Assembly: GCA_013398055.1 (NCBI GenBank)
Contig: VZRS01000476.1
Span: 418,905-482,904, forward strand
Direction of reading: 5' to 3'
Length of the DNA: 64,000 nucleotides
DNA from: Ifrita kowaldi
Lineage: Eukaryota > Chordata > Aves > Passeriformes > Cinclosomatidae
In this document: positions 27,701-42,700 of the stretch, one piece after another
Layout of the letters: every line of letters begins with the position of its first letter
How positions within the stretch are numbered: position 1 is the stretch's first letter
Program-made: the position numbers and the translations under genes
The notes under the pieces: generated by a model
What the model saw: the letters and a program-made list of their open reading frames with translations, nothing else
Databases searched by the model: none
Told to the model about the DNA's origin: nothing

Positions 27701-30700
27701 AGATTCTCCCAGCCCTGAAGTCCAGTTTTGTGAAAAAGAGGTTATTTGCTTTTTTGTTTTTGTGAAATGTCTGTATTTCCACATTTTCCTCACAAGCATG
27801 TCACAAGGGAACATATAAAATCCTTACAAAAGCCATATTTCATCTATTGCTTTCTCCATGTTACACCAGTTATCCTGTTAAAAGATGACATTGTATTAAT
27901 ACAATTTGTTCTGGCCCAGTCCAAGCTGACCACTTACCAAGTTACTGGGATCTGCATGTTCTACAGTGGTTTCTATGAATTTGTTCTGGAACTGTTGTGG
28001 GTATCAAAGTTAAGCAGATTGGTCTGTATTTCCCTAGGACATTATTTTTCCTTTATTTTTATTTATATTCCATTATTTTTATTGAAATATTCCTGTATCT
28101 CCTTCCTCTAGTAACCTTGTCTTTACCACTCTCCACATTAGACCCTCTGAACTTGTCTTTAAATGCTTTAGCTGAGCATTTTTGTTTCTCCTATTTGAAG
28201 GCATTCTGAAATATTAGAAGAAGCAGACCCTAATGCATTCTTACTAGTCTCTTACTGTGCTTCTATTTTTCTCTGCAACAGCTAATTTGCTATTGTGTTT
28301 TTAATGCCTTTAAAGAACTGCCAGCTACCCTGGCACTTTCCTATATGTTTACATTATTTTTCCTAAGTGCAGGTACCTACCAGTTCCCGAAGCCAGCTAA
28401 AGCATACTCTCCCTAAGCCCATTATCTTTACCCTGCTGCCATCTTTACCATCCTTTCTTTTCTTAGGTGAGTGAAAGCAACTACTTTGGGGCCTTTTTCA
28501 CTAAAATTTCCTTTTATCTTCAGCTTTTCAGAAGAGATCTGGTCTATTAGAACAGAATCAACCTGATAAAGCCATTTCCAGAGTCACTCTCTTTGCCTTC
28601 TGTATCCAAGAAAGAACTCCATGGACTGTCCATCTCACAGGGTCAGCTGTGACCAGATAACTCCTATTCTCTGCCTACAGTGTGACACGTTTTCATAATT
28701 ATTACTGCCAAAGAGCACATTCCACTGACAGCACCTAACACCTACCACCCCCATACTTGAGGGTTCTTGTGAAAACTTACAGCGAACTAAATCTGTTTTC
28801 TCAATGGGCCAAGTGGTTCAGTACACAGCTCCTGTCTGTGCAGCACAGTTTTAATTTCATCTCAAATGGAAGAAAGATATGCACTGTAGCTCCTATTTTT
28901 CCTAATGACTGGACAAGACAACCCATAACCCAACCCAAAAGAAACCACAGCAATGGTTTCTCTATGCTTTTAGATAAAGTTGATTGCTTTCAATTTAGCG
29001 TGAACGAACCTTATCACTGAAACAGGCATCTTTCCTGAGATATTTTGCTTCAGTGATCAAAAACCATGTGGTATTTATGATTGTGCTATCTTATATCATC
29101 TAGCACCTCCAGGGCTGTGTTAGTCACAGCCTCACGGGTGTTTGTGTGTTGCTTCTGATTTCTTTCCTTTCAGTTTGGCTTTTAACTTCTCATTTTCTTT
29201 GCCATGCACATGCACTGACAAGACAGCCAGCCAGAGGAACAGTTTGCCTGTTTCATCTTATGCAATGCTGGCCTTCACAAACTCTTATATTTCTCAGTCA
29301 GACCATAGATATCTTCACATCATGGTCAAAATGGAAAAGCCATAATGATGCAATTATTGCCTAAATTTCTTCTTTCAAACTCAGCATACTTGAATGAAGC
29401 CAAGCAGGTTTCACATAAACAAGAAAAAAACCCTAATCCCCAAAGGAAGGATTTTTCTGCTCTAAAACATTTGTAATATCATGAAAAAAAAGCAAGTAGA
29501 TGAGGTGACACTGCACTTAAAAATGTTTACAGGACAGAGCCCAGCCCAATTCTCCTTCTAGCTAATCCTGACACAAACTTTACATTGCACCATCCCATAA
29601 TTCACATTCTTTATAATACATTTACATCCCCATCAAGCTGCTAATGAAGAAATCAATGTATCACCGGTCCACATCTTCTCAAAAGATTATACAGCTGAAG
29701 TGGTACTACAAATAGTGCTCTGTAAAGCAACTGGGGTCGAAATATATTTAAAACAGAAATTCTAAAGGAGCTTCAACTATAGCTTCATGGCCTGGTGACA
29801 CCACAGCACAGCTGTAATTTTTTAATAATCAAATAAATGGAAGGGTCATTTTGCAAAATCAGAGCTAACCTAACTACAAAACTGAGAGGCATTGGTCAGC
29901 AAAGAGCCAGGACTTTCTGAGCAAATAGAAGAGGCAGCTTACCAAGACAGAGTATTTTGATAGAGCAAACTTAGTGCAATTCATCATTTTATCATACACA
30001 AGGAGCAGTGGTAAAAACAATATTTAGAGGGCAAAACCAGTCCCTTGGCTAGAGAGAAAAAAGAGTGATTAACTTGGCATCCATAATAACAGAAGTATTT
30101 CTACTGACTGCTGCAAACCTTAGCTGAGGCTCTAGAAAATACACTGACTCTCCTAAGCAAAGAGGGCAGCCTATGGTAACAGCAAGCACTTCACAGCTTT
30201 TATTGCCTGCTCAGAACTGCATTACTTTTGTTCACTCTTCACCACTTAAGAAACATTTCCTAGCACCTTCCTTTTTTGTAGCATCATTTCTATATGATTC
30301 AGGGTTCAGACAGTAGGTCCAAGTACTGCCATGTCCACGCTGCTCATAATCCATTTTATGTGTGTGTTTCTACACAAAGACAGTAATTTAGTCTAATTCA
30401 TTGTAATTTAAATTACTGCAATAGAAATCTTCCCTATTGAGTTTGAAAGCACAGCCGGGGAACCACAGATCCAAACAATGGGGCTTGTCTGAAGGCCGCT
30501 TTTACAAAAGGAGTGAAGCTGAAACCCACTCATCCTCAAGGCAATTGGTGTCCTCCTGGGAGTGTGCAGGACATGAAAGGAGCTGCAGGACTCTGTCACA
30601 GGACCCTACTAAGGAAGAACATTCTGAAGGACTTTCTAAAAGATAATTTTATAAGAACAGAAGGATGCTAAACTCAAAAGCCTTTTTTTTCTTCTCCTTT

Positions 30701-33700
30701 TTTTCTTATTTTAATGAAATACTGGAACAATTAACTCAGAGAGACTAGAGCAGACAGAATTGAAATTAAAGGGTTTTGTAAACCAATCTCTCCCTGCTCC
30801 CTGTGTGTGTGCAAGGCAGTTCCCTGATTCCAGGGTTTGATTTTGGCAAAGTCAGCAGCTTTCTGAATTGCAACAAATGCTGACATTATTTCTGGAGCCC
30901 AGGGAACTTTTCATCACCACTGACATATGACTGTCTTGTTTCAGTACCTCCTGGCTCCTTGTTCCTTGAGCACTCTTCTCCTATAGTCTGCAGCTTTGAG
31001 CCTCCTCTGCCCAAAACAGAATGAGGAGCAGACCCCTCTCCCTACCACTGGAGTGCCTTCAGTCACTCCCTTTATAAAGAAGCCCAAAATGTAAACTGAG
31101 CACAAAAACAGCAAAACTGCATTGTCTATCACACTTGAATTTAAGCACTTAACCCTCAGGTGTCAGAGAGCAAACCCTCCAGCAAAGAGCAAAAAGGTCT
31201 TAGCCCAAGCATCCTTACAATGACTGATGCTATTCCCCATTGCAGCTAAAGGAGGTCTGGTTACCTGGGATCTAAAAAAAACCTACACAAATGTGGGTTT
31301 TGGGGTTTTGTTTTATTTTGTTTTTCAATCACCTCACAGTTGGTAAAACTGTGATCAAAAATCAAATGTACAGAAAGCAAAGCGATGTTAAATATTAGAA
31401 TGTGAGAGGCATATTATTCATATGCTATTGAATTACATAGTGGTGTGGTAAAACTATTTTTTCTGGGCTTCTGCTTTACTGCATGATGGCAAAAATCATT
31501 AAAAGTTACTGAGAAGTGGGTTTTTGCATGTGAGTATTCTCCAGCAAGGTGAGCCATAACCAGTTGTTTGAAAGATGCAAACTGTGCAAACCACAATGTA
31601 ACATGAAATATTCATTATGCAGAGAAATTATGAGTGTTTAGTAAAAGTTAGAAGCATCAAATGATAGTTGTAGCCACACGTCTTTGGTCTTGAGAAAATA
31701 GGATATGATTCAAGAGTGAAAAATTGCTATAATTGGGAAGCAAAGAGGGACACATTAGAAATGGAGAAATCAAGCCCAATTCAGGCATGTAATGGATCAA
31801 AACATTCAGTGTTGGTCTGAATAGAGCAATTATAACCAAAGACATTACTGAAAAATGACCTGTGTTAAGAAATATGAAAAGCAATTTTCAATTGTTTAAT
31901 TTTTCTTCTATATATGCCATTTGAAAATAGCTAATAATATTTAGGCAAATGACAGCTTCCTTCCCCTCACCCAGCCCTTTATAAAACCTAAACGGACTTG
32001 TTATTTTCCACTATGCTAATTTCCTGAAACATTACTGTTTTACAGCAAATATCGCATAGCAAAAAAAGCTGTATATCTGCTTTCTTATTATAACTCTTAT
32101 TATATATTCCATTAAACAGAACAACTTCCATTCAAAGCTTTTTCTAAACTCCATAAACTTGCCTTTATTCCCTTAGATGGAAACACATCTGCATATAGTA
32201 ACTCCTGTATCTAACAAAAGCATACTGTAAGCATGCAAAAGGAAAATCCTAAAGAAATTATTAAACTGTCCATACCACAAGTCCTCTACTTCATGCAAAA
32301 GAGAAGTAACTGATACAGTGATGTCTGTAGTTTATCTCAGGTAGGCTCATCTTCATGAAAGCCAAAATGAGACTGTTGGGTCTTGCTTCAAGGCACTCCC
32401 ACAAATTCCTGTGGGGCTCACCCCAGCCAGTGCTCATTACTCAGAAAGGCCTCATAGAAAGAATTGTGACTGAATTTGGATTTTCCCACCCATGCTAAAA
32501 CTGTCACAGCAATAAAAACAACTCCAGTTTCCATACGTCTACCCATTCCTTATAGAACTATAGAATGTTCTGAGTTGGAAGGGACCCACAAGGATCACCG
32601 AGACCAACTCCTGGCCCTGCACAGGACAACCCCAAGACTCACACCATGTGCCTGAGTGTGTTGCCCAAATGATTCTTGATTCATTACAATTGTATTATTT
32701 TCTAAAGACAAAATCTTCAGTCAAATGCCTTTCAACAACTGAAGTCCCAGCAGCTTCAATGACATGAATTTGTTTGCTGAACTTTTGCATGACCAGCGAC
32801 TTCCCAAGCTCTATGCTTTCCTTGCAGGCTTCAGAACCTGAAGCTGCAGATATTTTCAGCCAAACATCTTTGCACATCTAGAACAAGAATTAGCTGCTTT
32901 ACAACACTGACAGCCACTCCTTTCTCCCTCCATGCACAGAGGTGCCATGAAGAGTGACAACACCATTAACTGAGAAAGGAAAAATATCAAGCTAATGGAG
33001 AGAAAATGCTTTACTGTGGGCCATCAGGACTCTTCCACAGGGCTGGAAATCTCAGCAAGAGAGAAGGGCCGAACTACTCATCCTGCTCTGAGCTTTGCTT
33101 TTTTGTGCCCAGCCTGCTCGGGCATAAACAGACCCCTGAAGAGGTAGCCTGTGCCTGGAAAAGGAGCAGTGGCTTGTGAAGAGTCTTGTGCTGGCCATGG
33201 AGGGGCGACAGCACACTCTCCCTGCCAGAACCATATCCATCCCCTGCTCCATACATGGTACAGGACTCCTTGCCCTTTTAGACTGGGATATGGGAATGAG
33301 ATAAAAGCATCGCAGGCCTGGTCAAGGAAGATTATCTAGACAAACAGATTTAAAAAAAATATTGATCTATTTACCTAGCACACAGAAGTTATCAGTCTCC
33401 CTACATAGCTTAGAAAATCAAAATTAATGAGTCAAACGTAAATGAGTAAATATATTGCCATCTACTGCAAAAATTGAGATGATTGTAAGAGTCAAAGAAT
33501 CTGTCGTGGTTGGTTTGGGTTAGTTTTGGTTCATTACGGTTTTTTGGGGAGGGTGGGGAGCAGGGTCTTTGGGGTTTTTTTTAGTAGTTTCTTGTCTTTC
33601 TTCATATTTTACACCACCCAGACTTCCAGCTCTCAAACAGCTGAAGCCTTATTCAAGTTAACATACAGAACAGCAGTGAAATATTTTAGCCTTTTTTTTT

Positions 33701-36700
33701 AAGAAAAATACCAATAGCTGGATCTTTGGACAGTTGTTGCTTTCTTTTGTAGAAACCACACTGCAACCTAGAATTGCACTATTAACATGTCAGCTCCGCA
33801 GTAGGAAGAAAAACCTCCCATCCTCTCAGCAACTGGACTTACTGAGACTGTTATTTCTTTACATGAATATATTCCATACAACATTATATAACAAAGCAGA
33901 GGATTTTTGTTGTTGTTGTTGTTTAAATAAGAAGGATGCACTTCAATGAGTTTCATGCAATGAAATGCAATTACATGCAATGTTTAAAAGGCAACATGAT
34001 CAGAAAATCTTTCACATATAGGAGGTCAGTGAAGGATCCAAGACTATTAACCACATAAAATTTGGGCATTAATTATACTGGTTTTTCTCTGACACACATG
34101 TAAATTGTCCTGTCACTGTTCATCTATGAATCTGTGAGGAAAGTTTATAAATATTCCATGAACTCTAGGGCTCTCTTTGTGACCACGGTTAGATTTGCAA
34201 ACATCTGGAAGCACCCGATGTGCTAAATTTCTCTCTCCAAAGAGCAGATACAACAGTGCAACAGCACAGCAGACTCACTCCAGGACAGATGGAGCAGTGT
34301 ACACGTATTGTTCAGCATTCTTAATTTTACCTGGGAGTTACTGCAACACCTTCTTCTCTTGGCTTTAGTGAGTACTTACTCCTAACCAGCCATCTCCGAC
34401 CATGCCATTATTCCTTTGAACCCTCATGCTGGCTGCCCTTTTTCAGTCACATCAAACATGAGCTGGATGCTTTTACTGTCAAACCCCACAGCAGTTCTAA
34501 TACCATTTCTTATGCAGCGAGACCTACTTCTATCCTTGATCAGCTCACAGTGCTGGCATCCATTACTGGCTATCTGTTGGCATAACATGTTTTCCTTTCT
34601 GCTTTGAAAGAGCAGCTGAAGCAAAACAGAAAATCATAGCATCCTCCTTCAAATGCCCCTTAATAACTCTCCTGTTCCACAATGCTGACAGAAATGCTTG
34701 CTGCTGATTGAGATCACAACTGACTTCTGTTATCCATTTAGTTCTCCTTTCCCAAAGCCATTTGTTCAATCTGGTTTAAACCTTTGATGAAAGCTCTCTG
34801 CTATGAAGTCAGTTTTCGGATGGGAAAGGAGTGAAAAATTGATACTCTACACATTATGCCGGGCTCTCCATCTCTAGGCAAATTCAACCATGGTAGCTCT
34901 TCTAAAGCATCTCCACAAAACCTGAAAGGATTTTTATCAGGGGATCTCAGCTTGTTACATTCTCATTATGTTTAAACACCTCACCAGACAAAGGCAACTG
35001 ACCTTGTGATTGGTAACTGGGCAGGAACTGCACTGGTGGGCTACGCTGTGCCCGTAACACAGCACAGTCTGTTGACAGGTTCTCCCTCAGCTCTTACCCT
35101 GTTACAAGCATTTTGGCAAGCCACTGGAAGTAAACTAGTAGTGATAGACTGACAGAACCCTGGTATAGCAGGCTGGCAGTTTGATACACCAGCATTTTAT
35201 TCCTTTTTTTCCATATGGTGCTACCTTTACAATTGTTACAATGTCCCTCCTCTGATTAACCATGGGTTTCTACTTTGTCTATGTTTGCAGAATGAGTAGC
35301 AGGTGAACTGATGCACTAGTTTCCTGCATTCTAGTTTAATTCAAGCTCCTGAGAGCTCTATTTACTGGGTATAAGAATTTTTTCTTCCTTCTGAAAAAAA
35401 ATCACAAATAGCATTCCAAGGACTTAAAAAGAGAATTTAGATATTTGTACATTCAATTTTTTTCCTCTTAATGCTAACTTTAAATGATCAAAGGTAAATA
35501 AAAAATCTGAATCACTTCAGGCAAATTTTAAATCACCAAATATAGCTGCCAACTGAATCACAATAATCCATCACGACAATATTTCTGTAATTCTTTTGAG
35601 TTATCAGTGTCTGGTTAGCAGGTTCAATTAACATCAAGAAACATTCATAAGATGAAACTCAGTTTGCCTGCAAAAATCCAGAATTACACAAATTATCAAT
35701 TTATTTAATTATTTTTCCTATGTTAAAAGGTTGAGGGAAAGGGAAAGACTAAAATGACACCTCTTCAGAGAAGCAGATTCCAAGCACAAGCTACTCTACA
35801 CTCCCACAAGGGTAAAGATTACACTACATCAAGAAAAGGTTCTACCTGAGAGCAAAGGTGAATCAGGTTCACTCAGTTTGGACTGTGCATAACCAGCATC
35901 TGTACAGATTGCACCAATGATTCTGCAGGCACTTTTTAACAACAGAGCTGGTCAGAAAATAGAGCCTGCAATCCACTGGAAACTGTAACATATTCCTCCT
36001 TCTCAAATGAGCAGGAGTCTAAATTTCTTCACACTGAAATATAATTAGATTTAGAAATATTTTCATAATGTTGAAAACATCATATTCTACTACGTGGAAT
36101 ATTATATAAATAGAAATCAGCATATAATAGTGATGCAAAAATTCAGCTTGTATGCTCATAAGGGGCGACTGTACAGCATGCCTGTATCATCATCAGGTTT
36201 AGTGTGTCCATAAATGGAATAGTCTGGGACATCTGTAATACAGCCATCACGGTTGCTGGAAAGCATGAGGGAATGGACTGCAAAAACTGGACAGCAGACT
36301 CCTCCTAAATAGCATCTTCTAGTGCCACCACAGTACACAGAAAGTTGAGGCACATGGACCATTGGTCTAACTCAGCAGGACATTGCAAATGTTTTTGAAA
36401 TGTTCCCATACACACTTTGGGGGGGAAAAAAAACCACCTAAAAAGAATATTTTGTCAGTCTCCTTGACATTCTGCAGAGTGAAAAGCATGTATTTCTGTT
36501 ACACTTCTTGACAATTCCCTCTACCTGTCCAGAAACAAGAGGTTTCTACAATATGCCTTGATATTACAAAACTGTATTTTTGGGTGGAAGGTCATTCCTT
36601 CCAAAATTTTTCCCCTACCAAGATAAGTTTTAACTCATTAAATAATGGTTTTTTACTGTAAAAATAATGCATGTTCCCTCTAATTCTTATAAAAATATAT

Positions 36701-39700
36701 AGAGGACCATAAAATACACTAGCTTACTTATGTGACTCACAAACCCAAATTCATCTCAAATATGGCATGCATAACCTTGCATCTTTTAAAAATGCACCAA
36801 GATGCTTCTTAAAGTTCTACCTGATCTCTGTAGGAAATGAACTATAGAAATATGTTGCGTTATGATTCCAGCCTCTGGTTTACAGCAGCAAGTAAAAGCT
36901 GTGTAATAACTACCACTTACCTTGCTGTGGCTTTTCAGCCTTCACTCTTTCTTGCCTAGGTTGTTCTTTGCACCAGGTAAGGCCCGTGCCATTTGTTGTC
37001 CCCACCTGTCCCTGACCTACATGCTCACCTTTAGGGCCTGATACAATTCCTCTCTGCTCCATCTTCCATCAAATGATCTCCAGCTATCTCAGATATTTTG
37101 CCTTCTCAACTAATACCCAGAGCAGAAAGAAATGGGCTATAGCACACTCTGCCTCAGCTGTGTCATCATGCTGCTGTCTGCTGACATCAAACTGCTAAGC
37201 TGATTCATCCCAAGTATGGGATTTCTTTCCAAAACAGACTCAGTAGGACAGTTTCTTCTGCCTGTGTCTCTGGACACACATGGCAAAGCTTAATGCACCT
37301 GGCAGGAATCCTCCCTCCAGCAACGTTCTGTATTATAAATGTGATTAGAACAACATCCAAAGAGGAGCAGATGTTCAGCTTATCTGAGTGCAGCCTACAG
37401 AGGGAAGGGTATTTCAGAACTGAAAGTCAAGAGCACTGTTACTCTGTACAGACATTTTCTTGTTTCACTTTTATTCTCATAGGTAGTTTTCTTAAAAATA
37501 CATTGCATGGGACACATCTTAAAAAGCTGAAGATTCTCTCCTCTAGGAAAAATACCCCAAACCCAAACATCTAAATATATGGATTCAAACACTCCAGTGA
37601 ATAACTTCGTTGGTAAACAGCAGTAGTGGCTCTAAATGCATTACTAAATGCTGAGTTTTGCCATCTATCACAACCCATTCCTAGTGGAATTTGAGAAACT
37701 TTCTCTCCAAATCGTCCTGCCCATGGATCCCATCAAAGAGCACAAAATGGAGATGATGAAAAGATATTCATTCTGATAAACTGCCGGACACCTTAACAAC
37801 TGCTGCAAAATGCAAACTGCAACGGCCCTGTAAAGCTGCACACAAGCTGAAAAGAAGGTGCCACTTGAACAGAGAAATCTGTTTTATGACAGTTTTCTTT
37901 CACATACACTATTATTAATAGGAAAGCTTCACCAAAGTCAATACTGAAATTTATTTTCCTACTTATGCATATCTACGCATACCAATTGAAATCCATTGCA
38001 TTCATGGATCTACATGTGCAGTGACAGGAAGCATCCAAGACTGTTCCACACACTCCATACTAACACGTGCACATGTATAGCTTAGCATGAAAAGAGTAAA
38101 TATAAAACATACTCCACATGTAGACTCCTGTTTTTCACATAAAGAACATCACTTCATGTGAAATATAAAAGCTAAAACATAAAAATAAAAACAGTTGACT
38201 GTTTCCTCCCAGTCTGTTTCAGCCTGGCTGTTTGGCACCCATCCTGTATCGGCCAGAAGTTTCACAGATGGGAGCTTCAGATGCCCAGCAGACACAATGG
38301 AAGCTGGATTTTCCAAGATGCTCACTTCACAAAGACCTGATACCTTTTGATGTCAGTCTAACCTAATAGTTTGTTGCGATTTCCAATGCAAACTATTCTT
38401 AAAAACATCTTCCAATGGAACACATAAGAATTTGGAATAGATTTTCTTAGAACTTATGCATTACTGGTAGCTTGTTTCCAAGATTAGATACCATTGTATC
38501 ATCAGGATATTTGGTAGAAGATTTGTATTTACTTAGATGACAAATCATAAAATACAGCCAATTCTTCAATCTCAACCTTATCAAACCCTGATCAAATGAC
38601 AGCAAAACTCCTGATTCTTTTCCTGTCAGAGATATTTTTCATTTTCCTCTGGATAAAAGAGGAAGTTTTTACAGAATAGCAAGTGAATCTATGAAAACTG
38701 TAATGATTAAGCTCTTTGCTCACAGATTACCCAAAACTAAAGACAAACACACCTTGCTCTGAACTTACTTTGAGGAAATCCTGCTGCTTTCAACAGCATT
38801 TGGGCAGTTGCTTCTCTTATTGGCTTATTTATCTATTTGTGCATTTACCTCCCACAGAAAAAAAAGAATTGAGTTAAATAATTTCTATAAATTTCATTTG
38901 GAAAAAAATCACCATACTGTATTCTTTAACTGCTATGTCATATGTTAGTCATAGCTAAAGAACTGCTACTACAAGAAGATTCCCATGGCAAGCCTTCCAC
39001 CAAAGAAAGGTTTTAGGTAGCAAATCCTATGAGTTTATTAGAATTTATATCCTAATTCTGAAGGCACAGGACTATCAGTGTAACATCAAGATAAGAATGC
39101 TGAACTCAGAGCAGACAATTTAATCAGAACACTGAAAAGACTAAACAACAGCATTTATCACTTTGCATGCAACCACTCTAAAGAAAAAACATTAAATAAA
39201 TGACTTGCATCTCATTCATTGAGTTTATACTCATCAATGGTATACCAACTGGAATAAACCTCCTATTTTTCTGTATTATTTACCTCAAGGACTAGCCAAA
39301 GCTGGTCTCCATTTTTCACATCTTTCTTGTAGTACATGCCGTAGAATTTGACTACATTGGGATGATCAGAGAGAGCTTTCAAAATGTTGTACTCAGCTTC
39401 AATTTCTTCATCAATATCCTAGCGTCACAAATGAGAAATACATAGCAGTTAATAAATAAATAATGATAGCCATTTAAAAAAACAACCCACAAAGTATTTT
39501 CTGTCAATTCAAATGTATTTTGAAACAATACAAAGAAAAAGACAAATAGAACATGAATATACCATTTAGAGAGCTACAAAGACTGGTTCTGTTTAGTGAA
39601 TACAAACCAGTTATTTTTTTAAATTTTATTTTGTCTTTATCAATTTCAACTAACGAACACATGGGATATGACAGAGCAGCCCTCAGGACACTGGGGAAGG

Positions 39701-42700
39701 AGCAAGGGTCCTGGAGGACAACAAGCAGTCCATGAGCCATCAGTGTGGCCTGGGATACAAGAAGGGCAATGGTACCCTGGGATGCATTAGGAAAAGCACT
39801 GCCAACAGGTTGAGGGAGGTGATCCTGCCCCTCTACTCAGCCCTGGTGAGGCACATCTGGAGTGCTGCGTCCAGTTCTGGGCTCCTCAGCACAAGCGAGG
39901 CATGGAGTTCCTGAAGCAGGTCCAGAGGAGAGCTACAAAGATGATTAAGGGATTGGAGCATCTCCCTTACAAGAAAAGGCTGAGGGAGCTGGGCCTGTTC
40001 AGCCTTGAGAAGAGACAATGGAGAGGGGACCTCAACAGTGTCCAGAAGTGTCTGAAGGGAGGGTATCAAGAATATGGATCCAGGCACTTCTCAGTGGTGC
40101 CAAGCAATAGGATGAGAGGCAATGGCTAAAAACCCATGCACAGTAAGTTCCACCTGAATTTGAGGAAAGAAATTGTTTACTGTATGGGTGACAGAACACT
40201 GGAACAGGTTGCCCAGAGAAGTTGTGGAGTGTCCCTCTCTGGAGAGATTCAAGAACTCTCCAGATATAATCCTGTGCCATGTGTTCTAGAAAGACCCTGC
40301 TTGAGCAGGGAGGTTGGACCATATGACCCCGCCATTGGTCCCTTCCAACCTTAATCATTCTGTGATTTCAAGGCAAAGCCAGTGCAATCCACAAGTAGGT
40401 AGGTATGCAGATGCATTGGGAAATCACATGTTCCTGCTTTAGTCTTAATGGTAACCCAGCTAGAAATGGTGCAGCTGGAACTACCTCTCTACCTCCCTGT
40501 GCATGAACAAGTATGACTGCAGCCACATCTCATTCATTTGCCATCACACTTTCTAGAATAATCTGGGAATTTTTGCCATCTTCTACTGTCATAGAAGCTG
40601 GTGACATCCATGATCTCTCTGGGTTCTGCTACTGAACTATAATAATCATGGCTTTTTGTCAGACTCTTGTTACAGACCTTGGGTTTCTTAGACAGTGAGG
40701 GAAATCCATTTGGAGGTGAGATATGAGGACCAGTTTTGCCAACACGTGCACTGGGAGCTGTACAAATCCCTTCAGACCAAACGTGGACACAGGCATTGGC
40801 AGGCTTTAGCAGGCATTGGATGACTCAGGTAAACCCTTCCCGCCTGTGCACTGGAATTGCTTATTGAGGGATGATGATTACACTGCATTTGAGTCATGCT
40901 GACAAAATATTCAATCCCTCCTGACAACAGATAAAATACCTGTAGCCATTTTCTCCTCATTGTTTAGATCTCAAAAAAAAAGTTAACATACTTGTTTCAG
41001 ATTTAAAACATTTTTAATACAATTTGCTATTTACAACTACACAAAAAGAAGTGAAAAATCCATTCTAGAAGAAGGCTCCCTTATGAACTCCCCTATCCAT
41101 ATGAATGGATTTCATATCAGTGAAAAGCATCTACTCAGTGCCAAAAACCTGTCTCAGCACAGCCAAATAGAAGTGACTGCAGCAGAAAAAGGGGATGCTT
41201 TGTATTCCCAATGAATGATGCTCCTTCTCATTCTGTTCAGCACATCTGCCCCAAGAGGACCTTGCTCACTTGTTTCTTACGCAGGTTTCTCCAATATCCA
41301 ATTCAAGTTCCTCACACAAGCCTTTTGTCTTGAGACCAGCTTGACTGGTCTCCAAGAACTTCCTCTGTCACCGGTATCTTCATGAATCAGGCCATTAAAC
41401 TTTCATATTAACACTACCAGAATAAGTCTTCTCACAAGGAAGGATTTTAGAGATCCTGTTATTGGAACAACTGAAAAACAGCAGGAATTTTCCTCTTTCT
41501 AAAAAAAGGAGGAACTCACTTTAAGGTAATTTTCCTATAAGCACAACACAGAATACAGAAGAAAAACACAAGGGACGAAGAAAGAACCAAAGTATTGAAG
41601 GTATCAGAGAATGGAAAGAGAAAGAGTGGAAGCAGGGATGAAGACAGAAAATGCACCTGGCAAAAATAAAAGAAAGAAAAAACAACACAGTCAAAAGCCA
41701 AGAAATTAAAAACAAAGCATACAAGAGTTCTGACTGCCTTGGGGAAATTGGAAGAGAATTAGCCCACTGTCCTACTGTGAATTAATAGAGGTTTCTGTCT
41801 CCTGAGGGGTACTCAGATTTTATGAGATTTTTACAATTATAAGGAGAAATTAAATGAATAGAATATTCATTCTGTGCCTATAAAAAAGAAAAATCTTCCT
41901 CAGTATTTTATGAAGGAAAAAAACTTGAACTATTTGGTTGAATTTAGCATATTTACCTACACAAAAGAATTGTATTAGAAATGGCAGACTGAATATTTTC
42001 ATCCTATATACAAAATAATTTGGCTAAGAGTTCTAAAGTACAATGGTATTTACTTATAGTCCTGAGGACAAGATTAAGCCTTCTCAGTTCCACCTTCATA
42101 TATTCACATTTCAACACCGTTGCTTTCCTGTTTCAGTTTCAAAAAGCTCAGCTGTTATTCAGCACAAAGAATCTGTGCTCTAAAGGACTGAACATTAAAT
42201 GCTTATTTCAGTCTTATATCACCCACGATAATGTAGGTTCCCAGTTTAATTTCAAATATCAGTTAAACCAAACCACATTTCTTCTGCTTTGTTTCCAGTC
42301 CACCTCCCAAGTGGCACAATTCTGAAACGATCTTCAAAGAAAAATAATTGTAAAATGTAAAGAAGAAAATACATAAAGTATCTTTTTCTTCATTGCAATG
42401 GCTCCCTCTGCAGCCATTAATAATACTTTCAGTTTAAATAAAAAGAACTCGTTTACTGCTTTCACTTTATTTCCAATACAGGATTGTCATTTCAGCAGTA
42501 ATATGGAGGTACAGCAGCTGCACCAGACAACCTGTAAATAGGAGAGGGCAAAGAAGAATAGCATTCTTAGAATAAAAAGGGTGAAACATTTAGTTAAGAG
42601 TCAAGTCTTGGAAGTGTGATGTCAACTGCACTACTGCCATTTTTTCATTAAAACAAGGAACCTGTCTTCATCAGTTATATATATGCCTGCCTTCAATTTC

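Larger units (their letters stand above)
21356..39283 (-). other. MYO3A: MYO3A 17.9 kb intron between exons 2 and 3
   Basis: This is the longest intron in the window. It contains an ambiguous base at 21461, a locally GC-richer open patch at 21935-22257, two CR1 3'-end copies, an ancient 1.8 kb CR1, a perfect hairpin, a TTG repeat and a G-quadruplex motif, listed separately where supportable. The remaining sequence is AT-rich with no supportable gene. Confidence 0.75.

Noticed and set aside
27746..28209. Overlapping 121- and 70-codon plus-strand open frames
   Set aside because: They lie antisense within the ancient CR1 and reflect its reversed sequence.
39833..40358. Several open frames on both strands around 40 kb
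   Set aside because: All fall inside the CR1 copy; the minus-strand ones are shadows and the plus-strand ones are broken ORF2 and 3' UTR.
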